In this document: in pieces, positions 24,828 through 32,145 of the stretch | How the letters are laid out: every line of letters begins with the position of its first letter | How positions within the stretch are numbered: the stretch's first letter is position 1 | Program-made: the position numbers and the translations under genes | Notes under the pieces: generated by a model | Seen by the model: the letters and a program-made list of their open reading frames with translations, nothing else | Databases searched by the model: none | What the model was told of the DNA's origin: nothing | DNA from: an uncultured Thermomicrobiales bacterium | GTDB taxonomy: Bacteria > Chloroflexota > Chloroflexia > Thermomicrobiales > UBA6265 | Assembly: GCA_902806405.1 (NCBI GenBank) | Contig: CADCWL010000073.1 | Coordinates: 1 to 33,697, forward strand | DNA length: 33,697 bases | Direction: 5' to 3'

Positions 24828-24857
24828 AAAAAGATCGGCGCGCCAACGCCGACCTTT
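24828..24857 (-). terminator. Intrinsic terminator on the minus strand
   Basis: On the minus strand an 11-base stem with one mismatch (24847-24857 pairing with 24830-24840), a 6-base loop and a run of five T (24828-24832) make a textbook rho-independent terminator. There is no minus-strand gene just upstream except the candidate RNA, which supports that RNA as its purpose. Confidence 0.65.
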
Positions 24858-25030
24858 CTCACATGCCCATTCGGTTGTGGTCGCGGTCGTGACCTGGAGT
24901 AGAGAACCGTTGCGCTGAGCCGGGAGATCGAACGGACCGTCGCCAAACCGCCTGTTCGATCGACCGAGACCGAGCGCGAAACCTGCCGCCGACGTCCCCG
25001 CCAAGGGAGGGTTTGTTGCACCCAGGCGAC
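24828..25030 (-). ncRNA. Candidate untranslated RNA between a promoter and a terminator
   Basis: A minus-strand unit of about 200 bases runs from a strong promoter (-10 at 25037-25042) to the T-run terminator at 24828-24857. The best frame through it is Arg-rich, has no ribosome site and runs through the terminator stem, so a protein product is unlikely. The MerR-type gene lies to one side on the opposite strand and the initiator-like gene to the other, which starts opposite this promoter. The RNA could act on either neighbour or be independent. Existence is inferred from signals only; no known RNA family is recognised. Confidence 0.4.
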
Positions 25031-25036
25031 TTCCGC

Positions 25037-25066
25037 ATTCTAGCCACGCCCAGATGGGCGTGTCAA
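25037..25066 (-). promoter_or_regulatory. Promoter with an operator-like dyad in its spacer
   Basis: On the minus strand, TTGACA (25061-25066, a perfect -35) and TAGAAT (25037-25042) are 18 bases apart. The spacer and edge of the -35 contain CACGCCCA-GA-TGGGCGTG (25045-25062), a perfect inverted repeat with 8-base arms. A dyad between -35 and -10 with a longer-than-17 spacer is the MerR-family operator plan, although MerR spacers are usually 19-20. The dyad also covers the first possible start codon of the initiator-like gene on the other strand. Confidence 0.6.
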
Positions 25067-27432
25067 GACGGCCTGCCCCCGGCCGCGGGCCCGGCGCCGG
25101 CCGGGTCCGGACGTGCCCGCGGGGTGCCCCGGTGAGCGGCCGCGACGAGCGGGACGGGGAGGGCGCCCAGTCCCCGTCCCCCGTCGCCGGCCTGGGCCTC
25201 GGCGAGGCGGCGACGGCGCGCACCGGCGAGGATGCACGGCGGCGCGGCTGGTTCTGGCACTGGAACTCGATCGTCACCCAGTACTCCCCCCTGCTCGGCC
25301 TGAAGGGGGTGGGGCTGCTCAACTCCTACACGGTCTGGACCGACCGCCGCGAGGAATCGCCCCACCGCGGCTACGCCTTTCCGTCGCAGCAGAGCGAGGC
25401 GGACTTCTACGGTGAGGACCGGGCGGAGCTGATCGCGATCAACAAGATCCTGGTCGCTCTCGACCTGATCGAGATCCGCAAGGAGATGGTGCTCCGGACC
25501 GATCCGCAGGGCCGGCGCTGGCGGGTGCCCCACAACTTCTACCGGGTCAAGGACCACGGCGACGGCTTCTCCCTGACGGAGCGCGACGTGCTGCGGGTGG
25601 CGGAGCTGGCAGACCGCGACAAGGCGGTCTACCGCCACGTCCGCCGCGTCTTCTCCCCCCGCTTCTCCCCGATCGACGGCGACAACGTCTGGCACCGGAT
25701 CCTGCCCGAGCTGCGCCGGACGGAGCTCTGGCAGCGTCTGGCCGCGCGCGCCGCCGGCGAGGAAGGCCGCGCCTCCGCCCGCACCCGCGCCGGCCACGCC
25801 GCCCGCCGGGCCGCGGCCAACGACGCCCCACCGGGTTTCGTCGTGCCCATCCGCGGTGACGCGACGGCACCCGAAGAGACACCAAACGACACGGTCGCTG
25901 TCGTCGACTCGGAGAGTGAGACAACCTCCGTTGCAAACACCAACAGAGGTTCGATGCCAAGTGTTGATCAGACCAACGATGGTTGGGACGCCCCGGAAAC
26001 GACCTCGGTTGAACCGGCCAACGGTGGCGGGGCAACCGCTGTTGGCCCATCCAACACGACGTATAACGATCCGACGTTAACAACGACGACGACGAGACGG
26101 CGCGAGCAAAACGGCGGATCGCGGCACGGGTCGAGCCGGCCGGCTGCGAGCGTTGACAGGGATCCGACCGGCTTGTCAACGCACCTTGTCGAATCGGTCA
26201 CGGCCGGTGACGCCCCGGAACCCGGCGCGGCGGATTCGGCCGGCCGGCAGGTGGCCAACGGGCCGGGGATGCCCCCCGCGGACGCCCCCGGCGAGGCGGC
26301 GGCGATCCGCGCCTTCGAGGCGGCGAACGACCGACCGGCGACGCCGGCCGAGCGGACGCTGCTGCGGGGGATCGCCGAGCGGTTCGCGCCGGCGGCGGCT
26401 GGGGCCGGGCGGGCCGACCCCGCTGTGCCCGGGTCGGGTTGGGGCTGGGTCGGGGCGGCGGTCTACGAGGCGGTCGAGGCGGGCAGTGCCTTCGTTGCCC
26501 CCCGCCGCCTGCGCGAGATCCTCGGCCGCTGGGAGCGCGACGGCTTCCCCGTCGACGGAAACGGAGGTCGGAGGTCGGAAGTCGGAGGGGGGCGGACATC
26601 GGAGGGCGCCCGGTCGAATGGCCCTCGCGCGGGGCAAGGGGCAAGTGCCGCCCCCGGTCGATCCTCCGACCTTCGACCTGCGACTTCTGATCTCCTCGCC
26701 GCCGGCCCGGACCCCCTTCTCCCCCACGGTCACGGCGGACGGCGGACCTGGGCGTTCGCGGTCGGGCTGCTCGGGGAGGTGCTCGATCGGGAGACGCTGA
26801 CCGGGTTGGTGGCGGGGACGGCGATCGTCGGCTACCGGGACGGCGTGGTGACGATCGCCGCGCCCGAGGCGACCCAAGCCGAGCGCCTGGCGACGACCCA
26901 CCGCGATCTGGTCGGGCGCAAGCTGAGCGAGGCGATGCGGCGGCCGGTGCGGCTGGTGGTGGTGACGGAGCCGGGAGAGGGAAGCGGGGAGCCGGGAAAA
27001 GGGCGGGGGGCGGGAGCGGCGGCGTCCGGTGCAGACGGCGGGGTGGGCGGCGAGGACGGGGGGGCGGAGTCGGTGGCGGCGAGTTTCCCGGTGGCGGAGT
27101 GCGGGCTGGCAAGCGGGCGCGTCTGGTCGGCGGTGCTAGCGGAGCTGGCGGCGGACGGCGAGGTGGGCCGGGCGAACTTCGACGCCTGGCTGCGGTCGGC
27201 GACGTTGGTGGGTCGGGCCGGGGAGGGCGGCGTGGGTTCGGCGCTGGTCGTCGGCGTGCCCCACGTGCTGGCGCGGCGGCGGGTCGCGGACCGGTTTCTG
27301 CCCGCGGTGCGGCGGGCCGTCGCGACCGTCGTCGGCGCGCCGCTCGGCGTCGAGGTCGTCGTCGAGCGGGAATGGCTGGCGAGCGCCGCCTCCCGTGGGG
27401 CGGACGGGATCGAGCGCCGAGAAGGCGCATAA
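25054..27432 (+). CDS. Replication-initiator-like protein: winged helix plus two DnaA-N-like domains
   Basis: A protein of up to 792 residues. Residues 65-230 hold a winged-helix region resembling plasmid/phage initiators and HTH_36 proteins: LLGLKGVGLLNSYTVWTDRR, then RGYAFPSQQSEADFYGEDRA, then INKILVALDLIEIRKEM. Residues 250-400 are a polar Asn/Thr/Ser-rich linker. Residues 565-638 (TWAFAVGLLGEVLDRETLTG, then VTIAAPEATQAERLATTH) and 690-771 (VWSAVLAELAADGEVGRANF, DAWLRSATL, then ALVVGVPHVLARRRVADRFL) look like DnaA N-terminal domains, which contact the helicase in DnaA. No AAA+ ATPase is present. A role in replication initiation or helicase loading is inferred. The start is uncertain: ATG 25054 or GTG 25132, neither with a good ribosome site. 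Confidence 0.75.
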   Translation: MGVSRRPAPGRGPGAGRVRTCPRGAPVSGRDERDGEGAQSPSPVAGLGLGEAATARTGEDARRRGWFWHWNSIVTQYSPLLGLKGVGLLNSYTVWTDRREESPHRGYAFPSQQSEADFYGEDRAELIAINKILVALDLIEIRKEMVLRTDPQGRRWRVPHNFYRVKDHGDGFSLTERDVLRVAELADRDKAVYRHVRRVFSPRFSPIDGDNVWHRILPELRRTELWQRLAARAAGEEGRASARTRAGHAARRAAANDAPPGFVVPIRGDATAPEETPNDTVAVVDSESETTSVANTNRGSMPSVDQTNDGWDAPETTSVEPANGGGATAVGPSNTTYNDPTLTTTTTRRREQNGGSRHGSSRPAASVDRDPTGLSTHLVESVTAGDAPEPGAADSAGRQVANGPGMPPADAPGEAAAIRAFEAANDRPATPAERTLLRGIAERFAPAAAGAGRADPAVPGSGWGWVGAAVYEAVEAGSAFVAPRRLREILGRWERDGFPVDGNGGRRSEVGGGRTSEGARSNGPRAGQGASAAPGRSSDLRPATSDLLAAGPDPLLPHGHGGRRTWAFAVGLLGEVLDRETLTGLVAGTAIVGYRDGVVTIAAPEATQAERLATTHRDLVGRKLSEAMRRPVRLVVVTEPGEGSGEPGKGRGAGAAASGADGGVGGEDGGAESVAASFPVAECGLASGRVWSAVLAELAADGEVGRANFDAWLRSATLVGRAGEGGVGSALVVGVPHVLARRRVADRFLPAVRRAVATVVGAPLGVEVVVEREWLASAASRGADGIERREGA
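25922..26181. repeat. Cluster of CCAAC/GTTGG half-sites inside the initiator-like gene
   Basis: CAAC or GTTG cores occur at 25922, 25930, 25941, 25963, 25974, 25982, 26008, 26019, 26033, 26041 and 26052, many extended to CCAAC or GTTGG. Adjacent cores are often 8-11 bases apart. Inverted pairs include CCAAC-4-GTTGG (25973-25986) and GTTGG-5-CCAAC (26041-26055). A longer inverted pair, CGTTGACA (26151-26158) and TGTCAACG (26174-26181), follows. This stretch is visibly poorer in GC than the rest of the gene. It may be a protein-binding array, or simply Asn/Thr/Val codon use in a disordered linker. Confidence 0.45.
26562..26696. repeat. Imperfect palindromic element within the coding linker
   Basis: The left arm (26562-26590) is built of tandem GGAGGTCGGA-like units and the right arm (26661-26696) is an imperfect reverse complement of it, with about 70 bases between. 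It adds the low-complexity SEVGGGRTSEG and SDLRPATSDLL segments to the protein without breaking the frame. Such GGTCGGAAGTCGG-type palindromes look like dispersed intergenic repeats; this one sits between the linker and the first DnaA-N-like domain. Confidence 0.55.
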
Positions 27433-27674
27433 CCATTCACCATGGCGTGTTGTCCGCACGATCTGCCCACGGAAGGCCGCCGGCGAGGTGTGGGTAAAGC
27501 CGCCGCTTGGGATGGGCGCTCCGGCCGGGGGAGACCGCCGTCGGCGCCCCCGGTGAGCGGATCGTCGGACGGGGCGGGTGCCCGGCCGAGTTCCCCGCCG
27601 GTGAATGGGTGCGGTCGGGGTTCCCCGTCGCCTCCCCCGGAATGGTTCGGCGCCGACGACCCCTCGATCCCCCG

Positions 27675-29078
27675 TCAGGCCGGCGGCAGCGTGGCCTCCT
27701 TCGCACCCGTCCGCTGCCGGGCGACCCAGGCCGCGAGGGCGAGCAGCAGGACGGCGGTGGCGAGGAAGGTGGCGCGGAAGCCGTTGATCGTCGGGCCGGG
27801 GACGGCGACGGCGAGGGCGGTGCCGCCGAGGGGGCCGACGAAGGCGCCGAAGGCGGCGACGCCCGCGGTCAGGCCGAAGATGGCGCCGCGCCGCGCCGCC
27901 GGGGTGCCGTTGGCGACCAGGGCGTTGGCGGCGGGGACGATGCCGCCGATGGCGACGCCGAAGAGGCCCTGGAGGGCGACGAGCTGCCACGGGTTCTGGG
28001 CGGCGGCCATCGGCAGGTACAGGAGGCCGGCGGCGAGGATCCCCCAGAGCAGGATGCGGCGGTGCCCCCGCCGGTCGCCGAGCCGGCCGAGCCAGACGGC
28101 GGAGGCGGCGCTCGTGATCCCTAGCATCCCGAGGACGAGTCCGGAGAGGGAGGAGGGGTCGGCCGCGTCCGGCGCCAGCTCGCGGACGAAGAGGGGGACG
28201 ATCGGCTGGACGGCCATCGACGCCAGTCGGACCGCGAAGAGGACGAGCACCAGCGTCGCCAGTTCCCGTCCGAGCGGGAAGCCGGCGGCGGCCCGCCAGC
28301 CACGGCGGCCGCCCTCGTCCGGCGGCGGCGGCGGCACGAAGCGCTCCCGCACCAGGAAGAGGACGATCAGGGCGGCGCTCCCCAGGCAGGCGCTGGCGAC
28401 GGCGAAGGTGGGGCGGGCGCCGATCCGATCGGCGAGGACGCCGCCGACGAGGGGGCCGAGCGAGGAGCCGGCGAAGACCGCGGTCTGGACCATGCCGAGG
28501 GCGTAGCCGAGGCGGGCCTTCGGCGTGGTGGCGGCGACGAGGGCGGTCGAGGCGGTGACGGTGCCGGTCAGGGCACCCTCCACCAGACGCAGCGCCAGCA
28601 GGTGCCAGGCCTGGGTCGCCAGGCCCATCAGGCCGACGGTGCAGGTGGCGGCGAAGGTGGCCCGGAGCAGCATCGGGCGTCGACCGTGGCGGTCCGCGAC
28701 GATCCCCCAGAGGGGGGCGGTGATCGCCATCAGGCCGGCACCGCCCGCGTTGATCGCCCCCGACCAGAGCGCCTGGCCGTCGGCGGTGGTGACGCCGAGA
28801 TCCCCGAGGTAGAAGGGGAGGAAGGGAACGCGGAGGCTGAAGCCGACGATCGCCAGGATCTGGGCCGCCCAGACCGCCCACAGGTTGCGCCGCCAGGGGA
28901 TCGGGGCGCCGCCGGCCTCGCCGGCGGGGACGGTCCGCCCGACGGGGTCGCCGCGGAAGGCGGCTTCGGTGCCGGAGGCGCTCGCCGTCGCGTCCGCCGC
29001 GGCGCCCGATGCGAGCGGGCGAGACGGTTCCGGTGCGGACTCGCCCCGCGCGCGCGGCCGTGCTCTCAATCGTGCCAT
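27675..29078 (-). CDS. Major facilitator superfamily transporter
   Basis: A 467-residue transporter with about twelve membrane helices. After a 60-residue Ala/Arg/Pro-rich cytoplasmic N-terminus comes NLWAVWAAQILAIVGFSLRV and, in the loop between helices 2 and 3, the MFS signature GIVADRHGRRPMLLRA. A second copy of that loop motif (GRLGDRRGHRRILL) follows the central loop RERFVPPPPPDEGGR. Helix 5 has GSSLGPLVGGVLADRIGAR, typical of drug:proton antiporters of the DHA1 type, so a multidrug exporter is the best guess. The ATG at 29078 is chosen because the upstream in-frame part is Arg/Pro-rich with no ribosome site, but the chosen start also lacks a strong one. Confidence 0.87.
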   Translation of the reverse strand: MARLRARPRARGESAPEPSRPLASGAAADATASASGTEAAFRGDPVGRTVPAGEAGGAPIPWRRNLWAVWAAQILAIVGFSLRVPFLPFYLGDLGVTTADGQALWSGAINAGGAGLMAITAPLWGIVADRHGRRPMLLRATFAATCTVGLMGLATQAWHLLALRLVEGALTGTVTASTALVAATTPKARLGYALGMVQTAVFAGSSLGPLVGGVLADRIGARPTFAVASACLGSAALIVLFLVRERFVPPPPPDEGGRRGWRAAAGFPLGRELATLVLVLFAVRLASMAVQPIVPLFVRELAPDAADPSSLSGLVLGMLGITSAASAVWLGRLGDRRGHRRILLWGILAAGLLYLPMAAAQNPWQLVALQGLFGVAIGGIVPAANALVANGTPAARRGAIFGLTAGVAAFGAFVGPLGGTALAVAVPGPTINGFRATFLATAVLLLALAAWVARQRTGAKEATLPPA

Positions 29079-29088
29079 CCCGTTCGGC

Positions 29089-29117
29089 ACTCTAGCACCG
29101 GGGTCGGGGCGGCACAA
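29089..29117 (-). promoter_or_regulatory. Weak promoter candidate for the MFS gene
   Basis: On the minus strand TTGTGC (29112-29117) and TAGAGT (29089-29094) are 17 bases apart. Transcription would begin only a few bases before the ATG at 29078, giving a nearly leaderless mRNA, which would explain the missing ribosome site. Confidence 0.3.
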
Positions 29118-29475
29118 ACGGCCCGGGCGCGGGGCGTCGAGGCATGGTCGAGGCGGTCGTCGCGAATCGGGGAGGAGCGGACCGCCGAGCGCGAGCAGGG
29201 GAGTCGCCGGTCGGGGAGGGCACGCGCTGCCACGGGTCCGAATCGCCGCCACCACCACGATGCGCGCGTTCCGCTCGCCCTGGGAGAGGAGGCGTCGATC
29301 ACCGCTCCGTAGGCGGTACCCATCCCGTTGGCCTTGGGGTTTCGCGATGCCGCCGGTTGGAGGGCCCGTGGTCGGACCGGGGAGCGCGTCGAGCGCCTGT
29401 CGTCGGGCGTTGGGCGGGGACGATTAAGGTCAGGCTCGGCTCGGCGCGAGATCTCCCGACGCCGCAGCGGAAGGC
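29118..29475. other. Gene-free stretch
   Basis: About 360 bases between the MFS gene and the antitoxin-like gene. Open frames here are Arg/Pro-rich shadows without ribosome sites. No toxin gene (RelE, ParE or PIN) was recognised on the minus strand downstream of the antitoxin-like gene. Confidence 0.5.
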
Positions 29476-29790
29476 TCACGCCATAATCCGCCGTGTGCCG
29501 CCCACGATCGGTCTCGGATCCGAGGATCCGATAAGAAGACGCCGGCGGACCTCATCGAGCGGGCATGGCTGGCCGCGAAGGTATTCGTTCCAGCCCCTGT
29601 CGGCCGCTGCCCGGTCCTCGGGGCTGAACGGTTCGTCGTCGAGCGGGAGCGCTTCCAAGAACGGATCCTCGAGGCGCTCGCCCACGGTGTCGTTTCTCTC
29701 CGGCCTGGCCACCTCCGCGCCGGTGCCGGCGAGCTCGACGATGCGCCGGATAGTCGGCCGCCAGGTCCAGCGCGGCACCGACCGGGCCAC
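29476..29790 (-). CDS. Orphan antitoxin-like protein
   Basis: A 104-residue protein whose middle and end (RLEDPFLEALPLDDEPFSPE, then DRAAADRGWNEYLRGQPCPL, then DEVRRRLL) follow the pattern LPxDDEPxTxEDxxAxxxxxxEYxRGxxxxxEExRREL seen in many small type II antitoxins and similar addiction-module proteins. The first 20 residues after the GTG at 29790 are basic. No partner toxin is visible next to it. It begins 7 bases after the end of the methyltransferase pseudogene and could be read from the same transcript. Function as an antitoxin is inferred from the motif only. Confidence 0.5.
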   Translation of the reverse strand: MARSVPRWTWRPTIRRIVELAGTGAEVARPERNDTVGERLEDPFLEALPLDDEPFSPEDRAAADRGWNEYLRGQPCPLDEVRRRLLIGSSDPRPIVGGTRRIMA

Positions 29791-29796
29791 CGCGTC

Positions 29797-30679
29797 CTAC
29801 GCCTGTGTCGCCAGGAGGTAGGGGACCGCGAACGGCACCGCCCCGCGTCCCGCCACGACCGGGGGGCGCGGGTGGGCAGCGAGGTGCTGATGCCGGTCCC
29901 GGCGGTGCGCCCCGGCCACCGCCGAGGCGATGGTGGAGATCGTGGGGTTGAAGGCCGTCCGGGCGGATGTCTCCCTGCGGCGGGGCGGGGGGGGCGTGAC
30001 ATCGACCCGGAACTCCGGTTGCCGCTCCCCGAAACCGGTGCGCCCGGCGAAGGCGTGCTGGCCCCGCTCGTCGACGTCCGTCATCGGGCCGGTGTCGAGC
30101 GGCTGAGGCCGCGGGAAGACGGACCGTACCTTCGCCGCGACCTTCGGCAGCGGGGAGACGTCGTAGCTCCAAAAGCGCTCCGGCAGCCCGGCGTTGGCGA
30201 AGCGGTTGATCGGCTCAAAAAAGGAATCCTGCCGCCAGGCCGCAGCACCCGGAAAAAGGTGAAGGAGCTGGGTTTGGCGGCGACCGGTCGATCGAGACCG
30301 GGCGGGGTGTGACGACGTCGACCGAGGCGTCCGCCATCGGGGCCAGATCCTCGGCGGCGCGGACGAAGCGGCGGCGGTCGGCGCCCCCCGTCCCCTCCGC
30401 CAGGTCGCAGGGGTGATCGAGCAGGTCTTGCCACGCATCGCTCAGGACGACCCGCCCCGCGTCGCCGATCGGATCGAGCGCGCCGAAGGCGATCGGGCCG
30501 TCGCCACAGCCGGCGTCGAGCGGCGGGTCGATGGGGGTGATGGCGGCGTTGGCGCGGACGCGGTCGCGGCTCGGCACCAGGACGTCGAGGGTTGCCCGCA
30601 ACTCGTCCACGTCCCCGCCGAAGCGGCGGTGGAGGAGTCGCTCGGCCCAGCGGTCGCGGTCCCGCTCCGGTTCGATCAC
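29797..30679 (-). pseudogene. SAM-dependent methyltransferase pseudogene with two frameshifts
   Basis: A GTG at 30679 with a GGGAGGCGG site starts VIEPERDRDRWAERLLHRRF. The SAM-binding motif I follows (DAGCGDGPIAFGALDPIGDA), then VVLSDAWQDLLDH, RRFVRAAEDLAPMADASVDV. Near 30280-30300 the frame shifts to PSSFTFFRVLRPGGRIPF, and near 30200-30220 again to FFEPINRFANAGLPERFWSY, continuing to AVPYLLATQA and a stop at 29797. In the intact class-I methyltransferases of this type the three pieces are one protein of about 290 residues. Conserved positions have also drifted (for example LDVGCGDG to LDAGCGDG), which supports real decay over assembly error. Confidence 0.72.
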
Positions 30680-30778
30680 CGTCCGCCGCCTCCCGGTATC
30701 GCGCCGACCGATCGGCGCCGCGCCCGCGTCGCTCCCCGACGGCGCCCATCGTTCGGTGGCCGTGGGTCGGGTGGAAGG

Positions 30779-30861
30779 GGATGCCCGCTCCCGCACGGGC
30801 ATCCGGCGGCCGGTCCTGTCCGCGGACGCGGCGGGAGGCCGCCGGGTTTCGGCGGCCTCCC
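30779..30861. terminator. Two stem-loops between the membrane operon and the methyltransferase pseudogene
   Basis: GGATGCCCG (30779-30787) pairs with 30796-30804. GGGAGGCCGCCG (30833-30844) pairs perfectly with 30850-30861 around a GGTTT loop and is followed on the plus strand by GATGGGGTTTT. For the minus-strand operon ending at 30915 these lie 55-135 bases past the stop, and probably end it. Confidence 0.5.
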
Positions 30862-30914
30862 GATGGGGTTTTGGCGTTCCCCCGGCGGTCGCGGCCGACG
30901 GTTGCGGGGGCGGG

Positions 30915-31700
30915 CTAGACGAGCGTGGCCCGGGCTGCGGTGCTCCCCGTTGCGCGCTGATCGCCCGTCGTGACCGCGGCGGCGAGGGCATCGAGCTTGG
31001 CCGCGAGGAGCGGGAGGCCAACCTGCTCGACTTCGCGGAGGGCGTCCTCGGCGGCGGCGTCGCCGCGGGCGGCGAGGCGGGCGTACGGGGCGAGGACGGC
31101 GTCCGCCTCGGCCAGGAGGCGGTCGAAGGCGGGGCGGATGGCCCGGGCGGCGGCGCCGTCGGCGGCCAGGGCCGCTTCGAGGCGCTCGGCCGCCGCGCAG
31201 ACGCGGAGGGCCTCGTCGCGAGCGATCGTAGTCGGGAGGAGCGCCGCCGACCGCCAGAGCCGGGCCAGTCTCACCTCGGTCGCGGGGGCGCCGGCCGCCT
31301 CCGCCCGTTGCCGGAGTTCGGCCGCCAGCGTCTGGGCGCGGCCGAGGCCGGCGCGGAGGGCGGGACCGGAGCGGCGCCGCAGGTCGGTCTCCTGGGCGAC
31401 CCCGGCGACGCCCCGCGCCAGCAGGCCGACGACCGGGAAGAGCATCCAGCCGAAGGCGAAGACGACCCAGGAGGCCCAGGGGACGACGGTGAAGACGAAC
31501 AGCGCTCCGGCAACCGCCGGCGCCAGCACCGAGAGGGCCGTCGAGACCTGCTGCCGTGGGGCCTTCGCGGCGGCGTCGCCCGTGATCCGGTTGGCGAGGC
31601 CGAAGCCGCCGCAGGGGCTCCAGGACCGAGCGCCGTGCCCGTCGTGGGCGGCCACCGGGATCGTTCCCGAACCGCGCGTCGCCAACGATTTGCCGCACAT
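30915..31700 (-). CDS. Membrane protein with two N-terminal helices and a helical cytoplasmic tail
   Basis: A 261-residue protein of no recognised family. The ATG at 31700 has an AAAGGAGC ribosome site. Residues 1-50 are polar with two cysteines (MCGKSL and SPCGGFGL). Two membrane helices follow (LSVLAPAVAGALFVFTVVPW and VVFAFGWMLFPVVGLLARGV). The remaining 160 residues are Ala/Leu/Arg-rich helices (RAGLGRAQTLAAELRQRAEA, then AAERLEAALAADGAAAR) suggesting a cytoplasmic helical bundle. It is the third gene of a minus-strand group under the divergent TetR gene. Its leader shares the same AGAAAGGAG block as the gene before it. Confidence 0.72.
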   Translation of the reverse strand: MCGKSLATRGSGTIPVAAHDGHGARSWSPCGGFGLANRITGDAAAKAPRQQVSTALSVLAPAVAGALFVFTVVPWASWVVFAFGWMLFPVVGLLARGVAGVAQETDLRRRSGPALRAGLGRAQTLAAELRQRAEAAGAPATEVRLARLWRSAALLPTTIARDEALRVCAAAERLEAALAADGAAARAIRPAFDRLLAEADAVLAPYARLAARGDAAAEDALREVEQVGLPLLAAKLDALAAAVTTGDQRATGSTAARATLV

Positions 31701-31836
31701 GATCGTGCTCCTTTCTAAGGTCCGGATTCGGGGAAGGGGGGATGCCAGCGTCGGCACCCTCGTGACGGGGGCCAGAAGGGACCTGGGGGGTCGGCGCGTC
31801 ACCTCCTTTCCGGTTAGCCGGCGACGCATCGGCGCG

Positions 31837-32079
31837 CTACGCGACGGCACCCACGCGGTCCTCTGCGCCGAACCGGGAGCGCAGCGACCGCCGCAGACGG
31901 GGTCCCTGCCAGAGCAGGGTGCCGCTCAGGGTCAGGCCGGGGAAGACGCCCCATTGCAGGATCGCGGTGAGGAGCGGGGTGTCGGTCCAGGGACCGTAGA
32001 GGTAGGTGCCGACCGCCGCCGCGCCGCCGAGGTGGGCGAGGCGCTGGAGGTCGCGGAGGCGACGGTTGGTGATGGTCAC
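31837..32079 (-). CDS. Small membrane protein
   Basis: An 80-residue protein with one or two hydrophobic segments (LAHLGGAAAVGTYLYGPW and LLTAILQWGVFPGLTLSGTL) and a basic C-terminus. The GTG start at 32079 has an AGAAAGGAG ribosome site at ideal spacing, which supports a real gene. It is flanked by two other membrane-protein genes on the same strand, 66 and 136 bases away. No family is recognised. Confidence 0.7.
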   Translation of the reverse strand: MTITNRRLRDLQRLAHLGGAAAVGTYLYGPWTDTPLLTAILQWGVFPGLTLSGTLLWQGPRLRRSLRSRFGAEDRVGAVA

Positions 32080-32145
32080 GATGGACTCCTTTCTCGGGAC
32101 GGCGGGATGGGGCGGGGTCCCGGGGGCATCGGGCGGGGCGAGCCG

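Noticed and set aside
24880-25000. A possible tRNA on the minus strand, from a GTTCGATC-like T-loop segment
   Set aside because: No matching acceptor or anticodon stem could be drawn around it, and the spacing to any D-loop-like segment is wrong.
25922-26181. The half-site cluster as DnaA boxes or a CRISPR array
   Set aside because: No TTATCCACA-like boxes occur, and the repeats are short, unevenly spaced and inside a coding frame, unlike CRISPR.
29066-29479. A toxin gene overlapping the stop of the antitoxin-like gene
   Set aside because: The frame begins with an ATGA overlap but its sequence is Arg/Ser/Pro-rich and matches no RelE, ParE or PIN pattern.
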